A stretch of DNA of 64,000 bases, taken from positions 1-64,000 of the forward strand of contig NZ_JAGWDK010000023.1 in NCBI RefSeq assembly GCF_018398875.1, read 5' to 3'. Under the pieces are notes generated by a model. It searched no databases, was not told the DNA's origin, and saw only the letters and a list, made by a program, of their open reading frames with translations. Position numbers and translations under genes: made by a program. This DNA is from Bradyrhizobium sp. sGM-13. Lineage in GTDB: Bacteria; Pseudomonadota; Alphaproteobacteria; Rhizobiales; Xanthobacteraceae. Positions 63,040-64,000 of the stretch are shown here, piece after piece (within the stretch, counting starts at the first letter, position 1; each line of letters opens with the position of its first letter).

Positions 63040-63813
63040 ATGACAACCATCGACCTCAATTGCGATCTCGGCGAAGGGTTTGGCCCCTGGGAAATGGGCA
63101 ATGACGCAGCGATGATCGAGCTTGCGACCTCGGTGAACGTCGCCTGCGGCTTTCATGCCGGCGATCCCGACATCATGCGCCGCACGGTCGAACTGGCGAA
63201 AGCGCGCGGCGTCTCGGTCGGCGCGCATCCCGGCTATCGCGACCTGCACGGCTTCGGTCGGCGGCCGATCCCGGGCCTAAAATCTTCGGAGATCGAGAAC
63301 CTCATCGCCTACCAGATCGGCGCGCTGCAGGCGATTGCGACCGCGGCCGGTTACAAGGTTACTCACGTCAAGGCGCATGGCGCGCTCTCCAACGTCGCCT
63401 GCGAGGACGACATGACCGCAAAAGCCATCGCCAACGGCATCAAGGCGGTTGATCCCAATCTGATTTTCGTGGTGCTCGCCAATTCCAAGCTGGTGCAGGC
63501 GGGAGAAGCCGCCAATTTGCCGATGGTGCACGAGGTGTTTGCCGACCGCGCCTATGAGGACAATGGCTCACTGGTGTCGCGCAAGAAGCCGGGCGCCGTG
63601 CTGCATGATGCGAAACAAATCGCCGATCGCGTGGTGCGGATGGTGCAGGACGGCGCGGTCGTCTCCGTCACCGGCAAGGTGATCAAGATGCGCACCGACA
63701 CCGTGTGCATTCATGGCGACACGCCGGGTGCCGTCGACATCGCACGCGGCGTTCGTCAGGCGTTGATGGATGCGGGGATTACGGTCGCGCCGTTCAAGAC
63801 GGCGCAGTCATAG
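63040..63813 (+). CDS. pxpA: 5-oxoprolinase subunit PxpA (LamB/YcsF)
   Basis: A 257-residue TIM-barrel-like subunit. Family motifs are IDLNCDLGEGFGPWEMGND, VACGFHAGDPDIMRRTVELA, VGAHPGYRDLHGFGRRPIPG, HVKAHGALSNVACEDD and TVCIHGDTPGAVDIARGVRQ. GAGAAGCGGACGGACAAC lies upstream of the ATG. It completes pxpBCA; the gene order B-C-A is common. The stop TAG overlaps the dispersed repeat behind it. Confidence 0.96.
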   Translation: MTTIDLNCDLGEGFGPWEMGNDAAMIELATSVNVACGFHAGDPDIMRRTVELAKARGVSVGAHPGYRDLHGFGRRPIPGLKSSEIENLIAYQIGALQAIATAAGYKVTHVKAHGALSNVACEDDMTAKAIANGIKAVDPNLIFVVLANSKLVQAGEAANLPMVHEVFADRAYEDNGSLVSRKKPGAVLHDAKQIADRVVRMVQDGAVVSVTGKVIKMRTDTVCIHGDTPGAVDIARGVRQALMDAGITVAPFKTAQS

Positions 63814-63859
63814 CGTTTTCGAGCGAAGTGGAAGCCGGTTCGCGTGAAGAAAACGCGTC
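63811..63859. repeat. Dispersed intergenic repeat, copy 2
   Basis: A 49-base element with inverted ends GCGTTTTC (63813-63820) and GAAAACGC (63849-63856). Its reverse complement matches the left end of the element at 34499 with one mismatch. From memory, many copies of this type occur in Bradyrhizobium intergenic DNA. The hairpin may end transcription of pxpA and of the convergent partial gene. Confidence 0.75.
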
Positions 63860-63871
63860 AGAAATCAACGC

Positions 63872-64000
63872 TCAGAACGGATGAACCGAGAGCGTGCCGA
63901 ACACGATGGCGGCAATGAGCGCGAACGCGCTGTAGAGCGCGGCGGTGTGAAAGCCGGTGCCGGAACGGCGGGACACCGAGCGTGCGTAAAGGTGCAGGCG
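63872..64000 (-). CDS. Partial small membrane protein at the right edge
   Basis: The minus strand is open from base 64000 to a TGA at 63872-63874, giving the last 42 residues of a protein (RLHLYARSVSRRSGTGFHTA, then ALYSAFALIAAIVFGTLSVH and PF). One helix near the C-terminus ends in a short tail. I do not recognise the family; the arginine-rich part before the helix would be cytoplasmic. The start lies outside the window. Confidence 0.6.
   Translation of the reverse strand, partial: RLHLYARSVSRRSGTGFHTAALYSAFALIAAIVFGTLSVHPF

Overview
The window reads as a chromosomal segment of a high-GC alphaproteobacterium, most likely Bradyrhizobium or a close member of Nitrobacteraceae. The reasons are the ntrY-ntrX-hfq-hflX order with mazG beside it, the style of the protein sequences, the abundance of TRAP, TctC and ABC importers, and two copies of a GCGTTTTC/GAAAACGC-ended intergenic element of a type I associate with Bradyrhizobium. 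I see no insertion sequence, prophage, integrase or CRISPR array. The species assignment is an inference.

Layout. 1-4.1 kb: a partial gene running off the left edge, a winged-helix/TPR regulator divergent from a GNAT acetyltransferase, a frameshifted AraC-type gene and about 0.6 kb without a gene. 4.1-11.5 kb: core genes for nitrogen and redox signalling (ntrYX), RNA chaperoning (hfq), ribosome rescue (hflX), nucleotide sanitation (mazG) and queuosine synthesis (queC). 11.5-13.2 kb: a translationally coupled cobalt-type nitrile hydratase operon. 13.2-17.7 kb: an MFS carrier, a crotonase-family enzyme, a rhodanese and an M24 peptidase. 17.8-21 kb: a glycine-zipper DUF1269 protein, a divergent Gre-fold factor and a HerA-like ATPase. 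21-26.7 kb: a TRAP transporter followed by an acyl-CoA synthetase. 26.8-33.4 kb: a tight minus-strand housekeeping cluster (dac, tmk, holB, metG, tatD, MBL hydrolase), in which MetG carries a histone H1-like tail. 33.5-36.5 kb: an epoxide-hydrolase-like protein, rlpA, two tiny membrane proteins and tRNA-Ser(UGA).

36.6-45 kb: a minus-strand stretch that looks like a stress or storage region: NDP-forming acyl-CoA synthetase fused to a GNAT domain, a phasin-like protein, and a coupled alcohol dehydrogenase / APH-P-loop kinase / CHAD operon, then a class III aminotransferase. 45-50 kb: a DsbA-like protein, a TctC binding protein, a PilZ protein, an acyl-CoA-dehydrogenase-fold oxygenase with a VOC partner, and an LTxxQ periplasmic protein. 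50.6-57.5 kb: an ABC importer operon (binding protein, two permeases, ATPase) that continues into a 2-hydroxyacid dehydrogenase and an amidase, with a 12-bp hairpin after the binding protein. 57.6-64 kb: small envelope proteins, the remnant of an amino-acid-binding protein, an RraA/cupin pair divergent from the 5-oxoprolinase genes pxpBCA, and a partial membrane protein at the right edge.

The most notable items are the H1-like MetG extension, the coupled kinase-CHAD operon near a phasin gene, the in-frame secreted leader upstream of the M24 peptidase, the Gre-like factor without an acidic tip beside a HerA-like ATPase, the ABC/hydroxyacid dehydrogenase/amidase operon, and the compensated frameshifts in the AraC gene.
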